From: Diaphorobacter sp. HDW4B
GTDB taxonomy: Bacteria > Pseudomonadota > Gammaproteobacteria > Burkholderiales > Burkholderiaceae_C
Length of the DNA stretch: 64,000 nucleotides
Assembly: GCF_011305535.1 (NCBI RefSeq)
Contig: NZ_CP049906.1
Span: 1-64,000 of the forward strand
Reading direction: 5' to 3'
Shown here: piece after piece, positions 52,191 to 61,315 of the stretch
Position numbering within the stretch: position 1 is the first letter of the stretch
How the letters are laid out: the number at the start of each line of letters is the position of its first letter
Program-made: the position numbers and the translations under genes
Notes under the pieces: model-generated
What the model was told of the DNA's origin: nothing
The model's input: the letters and a program-made list of their open reading frames with translations, nothing else
Databases searched by the model: none

Positions 52191-52796
52191 ATGCCCGCAA
52201 GCAAGCAGCCATCCACACGCGGTCGACCGCGCACCATCACCCGAGAAAAGATTGCGGACGCCGGTATCGACATCGGTCTGCCGCAGATCACCTTCGTGGG
52301 AGTGGCTGCGGCTCTGGGGGTGAGCCACATGGCGCTCTACAAGCATGTGCCGAGCCTCGAAGCGCTCAAGCACCTGGTCGCCGAAGAAATCTTCAGCCGC
52401 TGGAAACTGCCGCAGGCCACCAACCCCCAGCGGGTGAGCCTGCAGGAATACATGCACGTGTTCACCACATCCGTGAGGGAGTTCGTCAAGGCCCATCCCG
52501 GCGTGACGCCCTACGTGATCCGCAGATTGGCCGCCACCCCCGCCATGCTGGAGAAGATCGACGCGCACCAGGAACACATCGCCCAGGCCTACGGAATCAG
52601 CAAGGAGCAGTCACGTTGGCTGCTCGCGACCGTGACGTTCTTCTGCATCTCGGCCGCCGACACCGTCTACTCGGCGGCGCGACTGGAGCCCGTCATCGCA
52701 TCCGATCTGACCGCTGAAGAGGCCGAGATGGAAGCGGAGTTTCTGGAAGGCGTGGATTCGCTGATCGTGGGTTCGCTTGCCAAGTTGAAGTTTTGA
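52191..52796 (+). CDS. TetR-family transcriptional regulator
   Basis: This encodes 201 residues from the ATG at 52191 (MPASKQPSTRGRPRTITREK). The frame begins 57 bases earlier, but that start has no better support. The helix-turn-helix is at about 17-62 (GIDIGLPQITFVGVAAALGV, SHMALYKHVPSLEALKHLV). The ligand-binding domain is unlike named members. It diverges from the siderophore uptake operon with a perfect inverted repeat between the two genes, so it probably represses that operon and itself. The inducer is unknown; a siderophore is plausible. Confidence 0.88.
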   Translation: MPASKQPSTRGRPRTITREKIADAGIDIGLPQITFVGVAAALGVSHMALYKHVPSLEALKHLVAEEIFSRWKLPQATNPQRVSLQEYMHVFTTSVREFVKAHPGVTPYVIRRLAATPAMLEKIDAHQEHIAQAYGISKEQSRWLLATVTFFCISAADTVYSAARLEPVIASDLTAEEAEMEAEFLEGVDSLIVGSLAKLKF

Positions 52797-52904
52797 CTGC
52801 ATCGAAAGCCAGTCCACACTTTCTTGCAACAAACATCGGATTGCCGACAGTCATTCCTCGTTGTTTGTCCGCGACATTTGACGTATTTTCACAAAGACGC
52901 TCTA

Positions 52905-52944
52905 TAGCGACTTAATTGAAAAATGGATTTTCAATAGATCGCTA
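52905..52944. repeat. Forty-base inverted repeat upstream of the FecA-like receptor
   Basis: TAGCGA (52905-52910) pairs with TCGCTA (52939-52944), and ATTGAAAA (52915-52922) with TTTTCAAT (52928-52935). The linkers are 4 and 3 bases and the centre 5 bases. It lies 12 bases upstream of a Fur-box-like site in an AT-rich promoter region. Confidence 0.6.
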
Positions 52945-52955
52945 CTATTTTTAAG

Positions 52956-52974
52956 AATAAAATCGATTCTCATT
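52956..52974 (+). promoter_or_regulatory. Fur-box-like site before the FecA-like receptor
   Basis: AATAAAATCGATTCTCATT carries the GATTCTCATT half shared with the Fur-type sites at 5508-5526 and 14331-14349. It lies 67 bases upstream of the receptor start. Confidence 0.6.
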
Positions 52975-53041
52975 CAAATAATGCGAATGCCGTACAACGT
53001 GCCGCTACAGGCATCTGCGACTGCATGTCAGGTGAGAATTC

Positions 53042-55246
53042 ATGCCCTCCTTCCAAAGCTCCCTCCAACGCTCGGTTTCCGTCGCTCCCAGATCGGCTCG
53101 GACGTCGCCTCATCCCACCTCTCTTACCCCCACTCAACTGGCCGTTGCGGCATTGACCGGCCTGTTGTCGTTCACGCAAGCGTCGGCGCAGACAGCGCCG
53201 CAAGCACCGGCTCCAGCCAGCGAGAGCACGCCAGCACCTGAAGCGCAGGCCGCAACGGCCGACAACACACTGGAGACCATCCAGGTCTCCAGCGACTGGC
53301 TCGGCACCGGTCTGCAGAATGGTCTCAAGACTTTCCCAGGTGCACGCACCGTCATGGACAAGCAGGTGATCCAGAGCACCGGAGCGAGCAGCATCGGCGA
53401 TGCCATGCGCCGCATTCCGGGCGTGCAATCGACGGACAATTCCGGCACCGCTGGCAGTGCGGTGTCGCTCAACATTGGCGTGCGCGGGCTCACGGGCCGC
53501 TACTCGCCTCGTTCGACCGTGCTGCTCGATGGCGTTCCTCTGGCCGTCGCGCCCTATGGTCAGCCGCAACTCTCGTTTGCGCCCATCAGCCTTGCCAACA
53601 TGGAGTCCATCGACGTTGTGCGCAGTGGCGGCGCGGTGCGCTATGGTCCGCAGAACGTGGGCGGCATCATCAACTTCAAGACACGGGCCATCCCCAGCAG
53701 CCAAGAGTTGACCGGCGATGTGACCGTGAGACACAACCACTTCGGCAAAGGCGGTGAGAGCAACACGCTCTACAGCACCTTCCTTGGCTCGCAACTCGAC
53801 AACGGCTTTGGCTGGGCGCTGATGTACTCCGGCATGGCAGGGTCGGAGTGGCGCAAAAACAGCGACGAGCGTCTGAACGACGTGGCTCTCAAGTTCCACT
53901 ACGAACTCACGCCCAGCTCCGAAATCTACGGCAAGGTCTCCTACTACGACGTGCGCTCGAAGACCCCAGGTGGTCTGACCGTGGCGCAGTACAAGGCCAA
54001 CCCGTTCCAGAACACCCGTCCCACCGATCAGTGGGATGGCGAGCGCAAGGGCATGGATTTCGGCTACGTCAACACGATTTCGGACACGCAGGAGTTCGAG
54101 GTCCGCGCGTACTACAACGACAGCACGCGTTCGAGCCGCCTGATCAATGCCGCGCAGACGCAATTGACCTACCAGCCGCGCAACTACCAGACGCTTGGCA
54201 TCGAGCCACGCTACACACAGCGTTTCCAGCTCGGCGCAGTCACCAACGACGTGACGGTCGGCTACCGCTACATTCGCGAGCGCGGGGACGACAACAGCTT
54301 CATCCAGACACTCTCGACCCGTGCCTTTGGCCCAACCACCTCGTTCGACAACGCCACTGATGCGCACGCGTTCTACATCGATGACCGCATCGCAATCGGC
54401 CCATGGCGCATCACACCGGGCGTGCGCTTCGAGCACATCGACACCCATCGCGACGATCGCTCGGGCGCTCAAAGCTTCGACACCGGCAACAACAAGTGGC
54501 TACCATCGATCAACGTGTCGTATCTGGTAAATCCTGCCGTGACGGTGTTTGCCAACTACACGACGTCGTTCGGGCCGGTGCAGAACATTCAGCTCAACTC
54601 GCAGACCGCAGCCAACCCGCTGCGCCCTGAAGTCGCCAAGACCAAGGAAATCGGAGCACGCTGGCAGGACAGCCAATGGCGCGCCGAAGCCACGGTGTTC
54701 GACATGCGCTTTGACAACCAGATTCTGCAAGTGCCAGGCGTCACGCCAGCCGTGTTTGCGAACATTGGTGCCACCAAGCACGAGGGCATCGAGCTCGCGC
54801 TGGAATATGCCTTCGACAAGAGCGGTCCTCTGGCCGGTGCGAGCGTGTATGGCAACTACACCTACACCAAGGCGATCCAGAAGTCCGGCACCACCGCGGG
54901 TCTGGACGTGCCGTTCTATTCGCGCAATACCGACACCATCGGTGCACGCTACGAGCGCGATGCATGGAGCTTCAATCTCTCCAGCACCCATCAAAGCAGC
55001 CAGTTCTCCGACACCGCCAACACAGTGACCGAGTCCGCCAGCGCCAATGTCGGCCGCATCCCCGGCTTCCGTCTCTGGAACACCCAAGTGGGCTGGAAGG
55101 TTCCCGGCCAAAAGGGCACGGAAATTCTGGTGGGCGTGAACAACCTCGCCGACAAGCGCTACTACACACGCAATGTGGACGGCAACCCGGGCCGCATGGT
55201 GGGTGCGCCGCGCACCTTCTACGTGCAAGGTCGCTACGCGTTCTGA
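53042..55246 (+). CDS. TonB-dependent receptor 7, FecA-like without signalling domain
   Basis: This encodes 734 residues. The signal peptide ends near SASAQ (residue 50) after a basic N-region of unusual length. The plug begins TIQVSSDWLGTGLQNGLKTF, then GDAMRRIPGVQSTDNSGTAG and VRSGGAVRYGPQNVGGIINF, which is FecA-group wording. The barrel contains EFEVRAYYNDSTRSSRLINA and ends VQGRYAF. Because the N-terminal signalling domain is missing and no sigma/FecR genes adjoin, it is probably regulated by Fur alone. Ferric dicarboxylate (citrate, rhizoferrin-like) or a similar ligand is possible but unproved. A terminator follows. Confidence 0.9.
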   Translation: MPSFQSSLQRSVSVAPRSARTSPHPTSLTPTQLAVAALTGLLSFTQASAQTAPQAPAPASESTPAPEAQAATADNTLETIQVSSDWLGTGLQNGLKTFPGARTVMDKQVIQSTGASSIGDAMRRIPGVQSTDNSGTAGSAVSLNIGVRGLTGRYSPRSTVLLDGVPLAVAPYGQPQLSFAPISLANMESIDVVRSGGAVRYGPQNVGGIINFKTRAIPSSQELTGDVTVRHNHFGKGGESNTLYSTFLGSQLDNGFGWALMYSGMAGSEWRKNSDERLNDVALKFHYELTPSSEIYGKVSYYDVRSKTPGGLTVAQYKANPFQNTRPTDQWDGERKGMDFGYVNTISDTQEFEVRAYYNDSTRSSRLINAAQTQLTYQPRNYQTLGIEPRYTQRFQLGAVTNDVTVGYRYIRERGDDNSFIQTLSTRAFGPTTSFDNATDAHAFYIDDRIAIGPWRITPGVRFEHIDTHRDDRSGAQSFDTGNNKWLPSINVSYLVNPAVTVFANYTTSFGPVQNIQLNSQTAANPLRPEVAKTKEIGARWQDSQWRAEATVFDMRFDNQILQVPGVTPAVFANIGATKHEGIELALEYAFDKSGPLAGASVYGNYTYTKAIQKSGTTAGLDVPFYSRNTDTIGARYERDAWSFNLSSTHQSSQFSDTANTVTESASANVGRIPGFRLWNTQVGWKVPGQKGTEILVGVNNLADKRYYTRNVDGNPGRMVGAPRTFYVQGRYAF

Positions 55247-55271
55247 GGTCGCAAAACACAGTCGAACGAAC

Positions 55272-55303
55272 AAGGCCTGCACTTTTGAGCGTGCGGGCCT
55301 TTT
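55272..55303 (+). terminator. Rho-independent terminator after receptor 7
   Basis: AAGGCCTGCAC pairs with GTGCGGGCCTT (one wobble pair) around an 8-base loop. The stem runs into TTTT. It lies 26 bases past the receptor 7 stop. Confidence 0.85.
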
Positions 55304-55373
55304 GCGTTGATCGGGTTTTCTGCTTGCTTCTTTTCAGCTTACCAAGGGCCATCCAACAGATGGCAATCACATC

Positions 55374-57497
55374 ATGCGCAGACTCGCCACTTCCGTTTTT
55401 TCCTTGTCCAGCATGGCGCTTGCCATTCTTGCACTGCCCGTGCAAGCCCAGAACACCACGACAGATGCACCTGCGGAAGCGGTCCTGCCGCAAGTGATCG
55501 TGCAGGAGAAGGCGCAGGAAGACGGGTACCAGCCCAAAAGCGCCACCACCGCCACGCGTACGGATGCACCTCTGCGCGACGTGCCGCAAGCCATTGCCGT
55601 CGTCCCGGCGCAGGTGCTGCAGGACCAGATGGTGCGCTCCATCGACGACGCCTTGTTCAACGTGAGCGGCATCACCCAGGCCAACACGCTGGGCGGAACG
55701 CAGGACGCGGTGATCAAGCGCGGCTTTGGCTTCAACCGTGATGGTTCGATCCTGCGTGATGGCATCCGCACGGTGCTCGCTCGCAATCTGACCTTCACCA
55801 CCGAGCGCGTGGAAGTGCTCAAGGGCCCCTCCTCCGTGCTCTACGGCACGATGGATCCAGGCGGCGTGATCAACATGGTGACCAAGAAGCCGCAGCTCAG
55901 CTTTGCAGGTCAGGTGGGGGCATCGGTGTCCAGCTACGGCGGCGGTGGTGCTTCCATGGATTTGACGGGGCCGTTGGGCGACAACGGGCTCGCCTATCGT
56001 CTGATTGCGGACACCAGCCATGTGGACTACTGGCGCAATTTCGGGAAGAACAAGCAGACTGTCATTGCGCCCTCGCTGGCCTGGTATGGCCGCGACACCT
56101 ATGTGCGTGTGTCGTACGAGCATACCGAGTATGAACAGCCCTTTGATCGCGGCACCGTGATCGACTCGCGCACCGGCAAGCCTGTGAACACCAACCGCCG
56201 TGAGCGCTTTGATGAAGCCTACAACCGCACGATCGGCGACTCGGACTTCTTCACCGTGCAGGCGCAGCACGCACTCAACCCGCAATGGAAGCTGAACACG
56301 GCCTACAGCTACAACCGCAATCGCTACGACGACTACCAAGCGCGTCCCGTGTCGCTGAACCCGACAACCGGCGTGCTTACGCGCCGCCCGGATGGCACGC
56401 GCGGTGCGCTGAGCCAGCAGCACGTGGCCCAGTTCAACCTGCAGGGCAATGTCCAGACCGGCAGCATCCGGCATGACATCCTGGCTGGCTTCGATGCCGA
56501 GGACAGCAACATCTACCGCCGCGATCTCATCCGTGGCAGCAACGCCGGTGGCTTCAATGTGCATGACCCGGTCTACGGTCTCATGCCCAACTCCACCAAC
56601 GTGGACGCGGCGCAAAGTGACCAGCGCGACAAGATTCGCCAGCAGGCGCTGTTCGCTCAGGACTCGATGCGGCTGTCCGAGCAATGGATTGTGCAGCTCG
56701 CCGGACGCTGGCAGCGCTACGATCAGATCGCAGGCAAGGGGCGTCCATTTGTGGTGGGCAGCGAGTCCGATGGCACCCAGTTCGTGCCGCGCGCGGGCTT
56801 GGTCTGGCAGCCCGGCAAGCACTGGTCGATCTACGGCAGCTACAGCGAATCGTTCAAGCCGCAAAGCAGCATCGGCAACGTGATCGGCACCCTGCCGCCC
56901 GAAACAGCCAAGGCCTGGGAGCTGGGCACCAAATGGGAAACGCCCGCAGGCATAACGGCCACCGCCGCCCTCTACGACATCAAGAAGCGCAACGTGGTGG
57001 TGACCGAAACCATTGCCGGCCAAAACTACGCACGCGCCGTCGGCGGTGCCCGCTCGCGCGGTTTGGAGCTCGATGCTGCCGGTCGTCTGGGCAAGCAGTG
57101 GCAACTCATCGGCACCTATGCGTACACCGACGCGTCGGTCACCGATGACCCGCAATACCAAGGCAATCGCCTGGCCAATGTGGCACGTCATACAGCGTCG
57201 CTGTTTGCGGCCTATGATCTGCCCGCCTCATCGGCAGGCCGTTGGCGCACGGGCGCAGGTCTGCGCCATGTGGGAAAGCGCGCAGGCGATGCCGCCAACA
57301 CCTTCGAGAACAGCGGCTACAGCGTGGCGGATGCCTTCGTGAGCTGGGAGCGCCCATGGTCCGGGCGCATGGTCAAGCTCCAGCTCAATGTGAAGAACCT
57401 CTTCGACAAGAACTACGTGTCCTCATCGGGCAGTCCGATCTATGTGTCGCTGGGCGAGCGTCGCCAGGCCGTGCTGCGCGCTGTCGTCGATTTTTGA
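55374..57497 (+). CDS. TonB-dependent siderophore receptor 8 (FhuE/FoxA-like)
   Basis: This encodes 707 residues. The signal peptide ends PVQAQ near residue 25. There is no signalling domain. The plug shows TDAPLRDVPQAIAVVPAQVL, FGFNRDGSILRDGIRTVLAR and VLKGPSSVLYGTMDPGGVIN. The barrel ends LRAVVDF. The TMDPGGVINMVTKKP wording is common in hydroxamate or coprogen-type receptors. The next gene, 36 bases downstream, is a membrane flavoprotein reductase. Uptake of a ferric siderophore followed by iron reduction is therefore the likely pathway. Confidence 0.92.
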   Translation: MRRLATSVFSLSSMALAILALPVQAQNTTTDAPAEAVLPQVIVQEKAQEDGYQPKSATTATRTDAPLRDVPQAIAVVPAQVLQDQMVRSIDDALFNVSGITQANTLGGTQDAVIKRGFGFNRDGSILRDGIRTVLARNLTFTTERVEVLKGPSSVLYGTMDPGGVINMVTKKPQLSFAGQVGASVSSYGGGGASMDLTGPLGDNGLAYRLIADTSHVDYWRNFGKNKQTVIAPSLAWYGRDTYVRVSYEHTEYEQPFDRGTVIDSRTGKPVNTNRRERFDEAYNRTIGDSDFFTVQAQHALNPQWKLNTAYSYNRNRYDDYQARPVSLNPTTGVLTRRPDGTRGALSQQHVAQFNLQGNVQTGSIRHDILAGFDAEDSNIYRRDLIRGSNAGGFNVHDPVYGLMPNSTNVDAAQSDQRDKIRQQALFAQDSMRLSEQWIVQLAGRWQRYDQIAGKGRPFVVGSESDGTQFVPRAGLVWQPGKHWSIYGSYSESFKPQSSIGNVIGTLPPETAKAWELGTKWETPAGITATAALYDIKKRNVVVTETIAGQNYARAVGGARSRGLELDAAGRLGKQWQLIGTYAYTDASVTDDPQYQGNRLANVARHTASLFAAYDLPASSAGRWRTGAGLRHVGKRAGDAANTFENSGYSVADAFVSWERPWSGRMVKLQLNVKNLFDKNYVSSSGSPIYVSLGERRQAVLRAVVDF

Positions 57498-57533
57498 ATG
57501 GTGTGGGCAAGTGCGTAGATACGGGACAGCGAT

Positions 57534-59996
57534 ATGTGGAGTTTGAAGAGAATCTGGTTTCAGTTGCACTGGTTCGTCGGTATCACCGCTGGCACGGTGG
57601 TGGTGTTGATCGGCCTGTCGGGAGCGGTGTATTCGTTTCATGAAGAAGTGCTGGACTGGCTCAATCCGGGCACGGCCAGCGTGCCGCATCGGGATGCGCC
57701 CGTGCTCTCTCCACCCGCCTTGATGCAGGCGGTACAGGCCACTGGCGAGCGGCGCCGGATCGACCGCATCACCGTGCACGCCGAGCCAGGACGCAGCGCT
57801 CAACTGAGCTTCGCACCCGAGCCGGGACAACGACGCGGCGAAGTCGTCTTTGTGGATCCGTACAGCGGCAAGGTGTTGCCGGAGCAGCATGGCGAAGCGT
57901 TCTTCGAATGGGTGGAACGCCTGCATCGCTGGCTTTTGCTGCCGCGTGACGACGGCAAGTCCGTCACAGGCAGCTTGGCGTTCTGTCTGCTTTTTCTGTC
58001 GCTCTCTGGCCTGTACCTTCGCTGGCCTGCGAAACCATTTTCATGGCGCACATGGCTCACGTTCAACGTGAACCGCAAAGGCCGTCCGTTTCTGTGGGGG
58101 CTGCATTCCGTGGCCGGGACCTGGGCGCTCGTGGTCTATGTGATGCTCACGCTCACCGGCGTGTACTGGGCATTTGATGCAGTACGCGCCCCCGTGGACA
58201 AAATGATGGGAGCGCCCTCGCGCTCCGCCGCCAGAGCCGAGACACAGGCCGCGCAGGAAGCCGCTCGAAAGACTCCCCAAACGCCGATCGAAGGAGCGGC
58301 GCTTGAACCCGCTTGGAACGCCTTCACGCAACTGGCTGGCACCTGGCAGTTCGCGCAAGTGCGTGTGCCCATGCGCTCCGGGCAAGCCGTTCAGATTCAA
58401 TGGTTTGACACCACCGCCCCGCACAACCGCGCGCGCAATCAATTGGGTGTGAAGCTCGACGGCACCGTGCAGCGCGATGAGCGATTCGCCGATCTGCCAG
58501 CAGGTCGCCGCGCCCTGCTCGCGCTGTATCCACTGCATACCGGCACCTATTTTGGTATCACAGGACGCATCATCGTCACGCTCGCGGCCTTTATGCTTCC
58601 GCTGTTTGCGATCACCGGCTGGATGCTGTATCTGGACCGCCGCAAGAAAGCCCGTGCGGCTCGAGAAGAGCAAGCAACATTGGCTGGAGATGCCGGAGTG
58701 GCAGAAGACGGGACGGTCCAAGCCATTGTCGTGATTCACGCAAGCCAGGCCGGACACGCACAACAGCTTGCAGCACGAACCGTTGCCCGGCTTCGCAACG
58801 CAGGCAAGGCAGCGCAACTGCTGCCCATCGCCGCGTTGGATCTGCAGACGCTGCAACGGTTCTCGCAAGTGCTCTGGATCGCCAGCACCTTCGGCGATGG
58901 CCAGCCGCCAGATGTGGCCAAGCGATTCGCGCGTCATCTGCAGCAGACCTCGGGCAATCCCCTTTCGCACCAGCGCTTCGGTCTACTCGCATTGGGCGAT
59001 CGGCAATACGCGGCGTTCTGCGGATTCGGGATGTCGCTCGCGGAGCAGTTGCAGCGCCTCGGCGCTCAACCCCTGTTTCCCCCCATCACCATGGACGGCG
59101 AAGAGGATCAGGCCTGGCAGGACTGGAGCACGAACATTTCCAGTCAATGGGGTGCGGCCACGGAAAACGAAAGCGCTTCGGAAGAGGTCGCATTTGACTC
59201 CTGGACATTGGCAAAGCGCACGCATTGCAATCCGGGCAGCCTCGGAAATCCGCTTTTCAGGATCGAGCTGGAACCCAGTCATGGCTCGGCTGCGAGCTGG
59301 CAGCCCGGTGCACTGGTGGACATCTTGCCTCCACCGCCTGCAGACAGCTTATTGCCGCCACCTGCGCCACGCAGCTATTCCGTGGCCTCACTTCCTGAGG
59401 ACGGACGCATCCAGCTCTGGGTGCGCCAGACTGTTCTGAACGCTCCAGCCAACGAAGAACCCACGCTCGGATTGGCTTCCGGCTGGCTCACCCGACATGC
59501 CAAGTTGGGCAGCAAGATTCAACTCCGGCTGGTCGAAAACCCGTCCTTCGCGCCTCACGACCACCCTGCACGGCCCGCCATTTTCATGGGCAACGGATCC
59601 GGTTATGCGGGCCTGCGCGCGCATCTGCTGCATCGCATGCGCAATGGACATTTCAACAACTGGGTCGTGTTCGGTGAGCGGCAGCATGCGTACGATGCTT
59701 GTGCACATGACGAGGTCAGTGCGTGGCAGTCGCGTGGTCACATCGAACGCGCCGACTTTGTCTACTCCCGCGACCCACACCCGAACCCGGAACTTCCTCG
59801 CCGCTATGTGCAGGACGCGCTGCGCGAGGCATCCGGCGCGCTGCAAGAGTGGCTGCAGTGCGGCGCCGTCATCTACGTCTGCGGGAGTTACGACGGAATG
59901 GCTACTGGCGTGGACACGGTACTGAGGGAACTGCTCGGTGAAACCGGCGTGGAGCAACTGATCGCTGAGGGTCGCTACCGCCGCGACGTCTATTGA
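57534..59996 (+). CDS. PepSY-flavodoxin-NADPH reductase fusion, probable ferric-siderophore reductase
   Basis: This 820-residue protein has three parts. Residues 1-390 are a PepSY transmembrane region (WFQLHWFVGITAGTVVVLIG at the start, with helices near 145, 195 and 345). Residues about 400-545 are flavodoxin-like (AIVVIHASQAGHAQQLAART, WIASTFGDGQPP). Residues 600-820 are an FNR-like reductase, with the FAD motif RSYSVAS, PAIFMGNGSGYAGLRAHLLH and the NADPH-side CGSYDGMATGVD. Electrons could pass from NADPH through FAD and FMN to a periplasmic ferric siderophore. It follows receptor 8 and resembles bacterial PepSY/sulfite-reductase-like proteins found in iron loci. The function is inferred. 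Confidence 0.88.
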   Translation: MWSLKRIWFQLHWFVGITAGTVVVLIGLSGAVYSFHEEVLDWLNPGTASVPHRDAPVLSPPALMQAVQATGERRRIDRITVHAEPGRSAQLSFAPEPGQRRGEVVFVDPYSGKVLPEQHGEAFFEWVERLHRWLLLPRDDGKSVTGSLAFCLLFLSLSGLYLRWPAKPFSWRTWLTFNVNRKGRPFLWGLHSVAGTWALVVYVMLTLTGVYWAFDAVRAPVDKMMGAPSRSAARAETQAAQEAARKTPQTPIEGAALEPAWNAFTQLAGTWQFAQVRVPMRSGQAVQIQWFDTTAPHNRARNQLGVKLDGTVQRDERFADLPAGRRALLALYPLHTGTYFGITGRIIVTLAAFMLPLFAITGWMLYLDRRKKARAAREEQATLAGDAGVAEDGTVQAIVVIHASQAGHAQQLAARTVARLRNAGKAAQLLPIAALDLQTLQRFSQVLWIASTFGDGQPPDVAKRFARHLQQTSGNPLSHQRFGLLALGDRQYAAFCGFGMSLAEQLQRLGAQPLFPPITMDGEEDQAWQDWSTNISSQWGAATENESASEEVAFDSWTLAKRTHCNPGSLGNPLFRIELEPSHGSAASWQPGALVDILPPPPADSLLPPPAPRSYSVASLPEDGRIQLWVRQTVLNAPANEEPTLGLASGWLTRHAKLGSKIQLRLVENPSFAPHDHPARPAIFMGNGSGYAGLRAHLLHRMRNGHFNNWVVFGERQHAYDACAHDEVSAWQSRGHIERADFVYSRDPHPNPELPRRYVQDALREASGALQEWLQCGAVIYVCGSYDGMATGVDTVLRELLGETGVEQLIAEGRYRRDVY

Positions 59997-60059
59997 GCCG
60001 TCGCCTGACAGCATTGCGTGGCACCATTGGAAACTTTCGAACGCCCCAAGAGGATCCCG

Positions 60060-61034
60060 ATGCTGATCAACTGTGTTGTCTACGAAAACGGCTCCAAGCT
60101 GGCGGATATTCCTGTCGCTGAGATCAGCGAGTACGTTGCGCGCCCCGGCTGTTTTGCATGGGTGGCTCTGACGGATGCGACGCCGGATGAGCTCGACGAG
60201 ATGCGCGAAGAATTTGGCCTGCACGAACTGGCCGTGGAAGATGCTCGTCACGGACATCAGCGGCCCAAGATCGAGGAGTATGGTCAGTCGCTGTTTGCGG
60301 TGATGCACTTGCTGGAGCCCGACTCCGATCACCCCGGCCAATTCAATCTGGGCGAGGTGGATGTCTTCGTCGGCCCGAACTACGTGCTGTCGGTGCGCAA
60401 CCGCAGCAAGCAGGGCTTTCTGGGAGTTCGCGACCGTTGCGAGCGCGAGCCCGAGCTGCTTCGACACGGCGCAGGCTTCGTGCTCTACGCATTGATGGAC
60501 GCCGTGGTGGATCGCTACTTTCCCATCATCGAGGCACTCGAATCGGAGCTCGAAGATGTCGAGCAGCAGATATTCACGCAACGTGCGGCCCGCGAAAGCA
60601 TCAAGCATCTTTATGACCTGAAGCAGCGCGCGGTGGTCCTCAAGCATGCCGTCGCTCCGCTTCTGGAGGCGGTGAGCAAGCTCCACGGTGGACGTGTACC
60701 GCAAATCTGCGCCGAGTCCCAGGACTATTTCCGCGATGTCGCCGACCACCTGGTCCGCATCAACGGGCTCATTGACGGGATGCGCGACACCATCTCGACG
60801 GCCATGCAGGTCAATCTGGCCTTGGTGACCATCGACGAAAACGATGTCACCAAGAAACTGGCCGCGTGGGCCAGTATCTTTGCGATCAGCACCGCCTTTG
60901 TCGGCATATGGGGCATGAACTTCGAGCAGATGCCGGAGCTGAAGTGGCAATACGGTTACCCCGCCGCACTCCTGCTCATCATCGGCGTGTGCAGCTACGT
61001 CTACTACCGCTTCCGTCGCGCGGGCTGGCTGTAG
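60060..61034 (+). CDS. corA: CorA-family magnesium/cobalt transporter
   Basis: This encodes 324 residues from the ATG at 60060 (MLINCVVYENGSKLADIPVA). An N-terminal cytoplasmic domain is followed by two C-terminal helices. The pore signature GMN lies in FVGIWGMNFEQMPELKW. The second helix ends in a basic tail (YYRFRRAGWL). It forms a pentameric channel for Mg2+, Co2+ or Ni2+. It stands alone, 63 bases after the reductase gene. Confidence 0.93.
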   Translation: MLINCVVYENGSKLADIPVAEISEYVARPGCFAWVALTDATPDELDEMREEFGLHELAVEDARHGHQRPKIEEYGQSLFAVMHLLEPDSDHPGQFNLGEVDVFVGPNYVLSVRNRSKQGFLGVRDRCEREPELLRHGAGFVLYALMDAVVDRYFPIIEALESELEDVEQQIFTQRAARESIKHLYDLKQRAVVLKHAVAPLLEAVSKLHGGRVPQICAESQDYFRDVADHLVRINGLIDGMRDTISTAMQVNLALVTIDENDVTKKLAAWASIFAISTAFVGIWGMNFEQMPELKWQYGYPAALLLIIGVCSYVYYRFRRAGWL

Positions 61035-61315
61035 CTCGGGTGGCCGATGTGGCTTGATACCGGAGAGGGCCATGCAATCCAGCTTGCCAGAATGAGCGAA
61101 GACGCAAGCGCAAAAAGCCGGTATCAAAAACTCGCCATGCAGTCGATGCCATGGGGCAGATCGCCGAAGCATTGGGTGGACAACAATTTCTGTCGGGTAC
61201 GGCGTCTCCAGATGGCTTTGGGGGCCTGGCCCAACGCTTACACTTTGCCGGACTCCCCATAGCGATCCAAGGCTTTGCCCAACCCTGCGGCAGACGCCTG
61301 CGTTGACAACCAGAC

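Noticed and set aside
61035-61315. Short open frames between corA and the pentapeptide-repeat gene
   Set aside because: They lack recognisable motifs or good start contexts; nothing supports a gene there.
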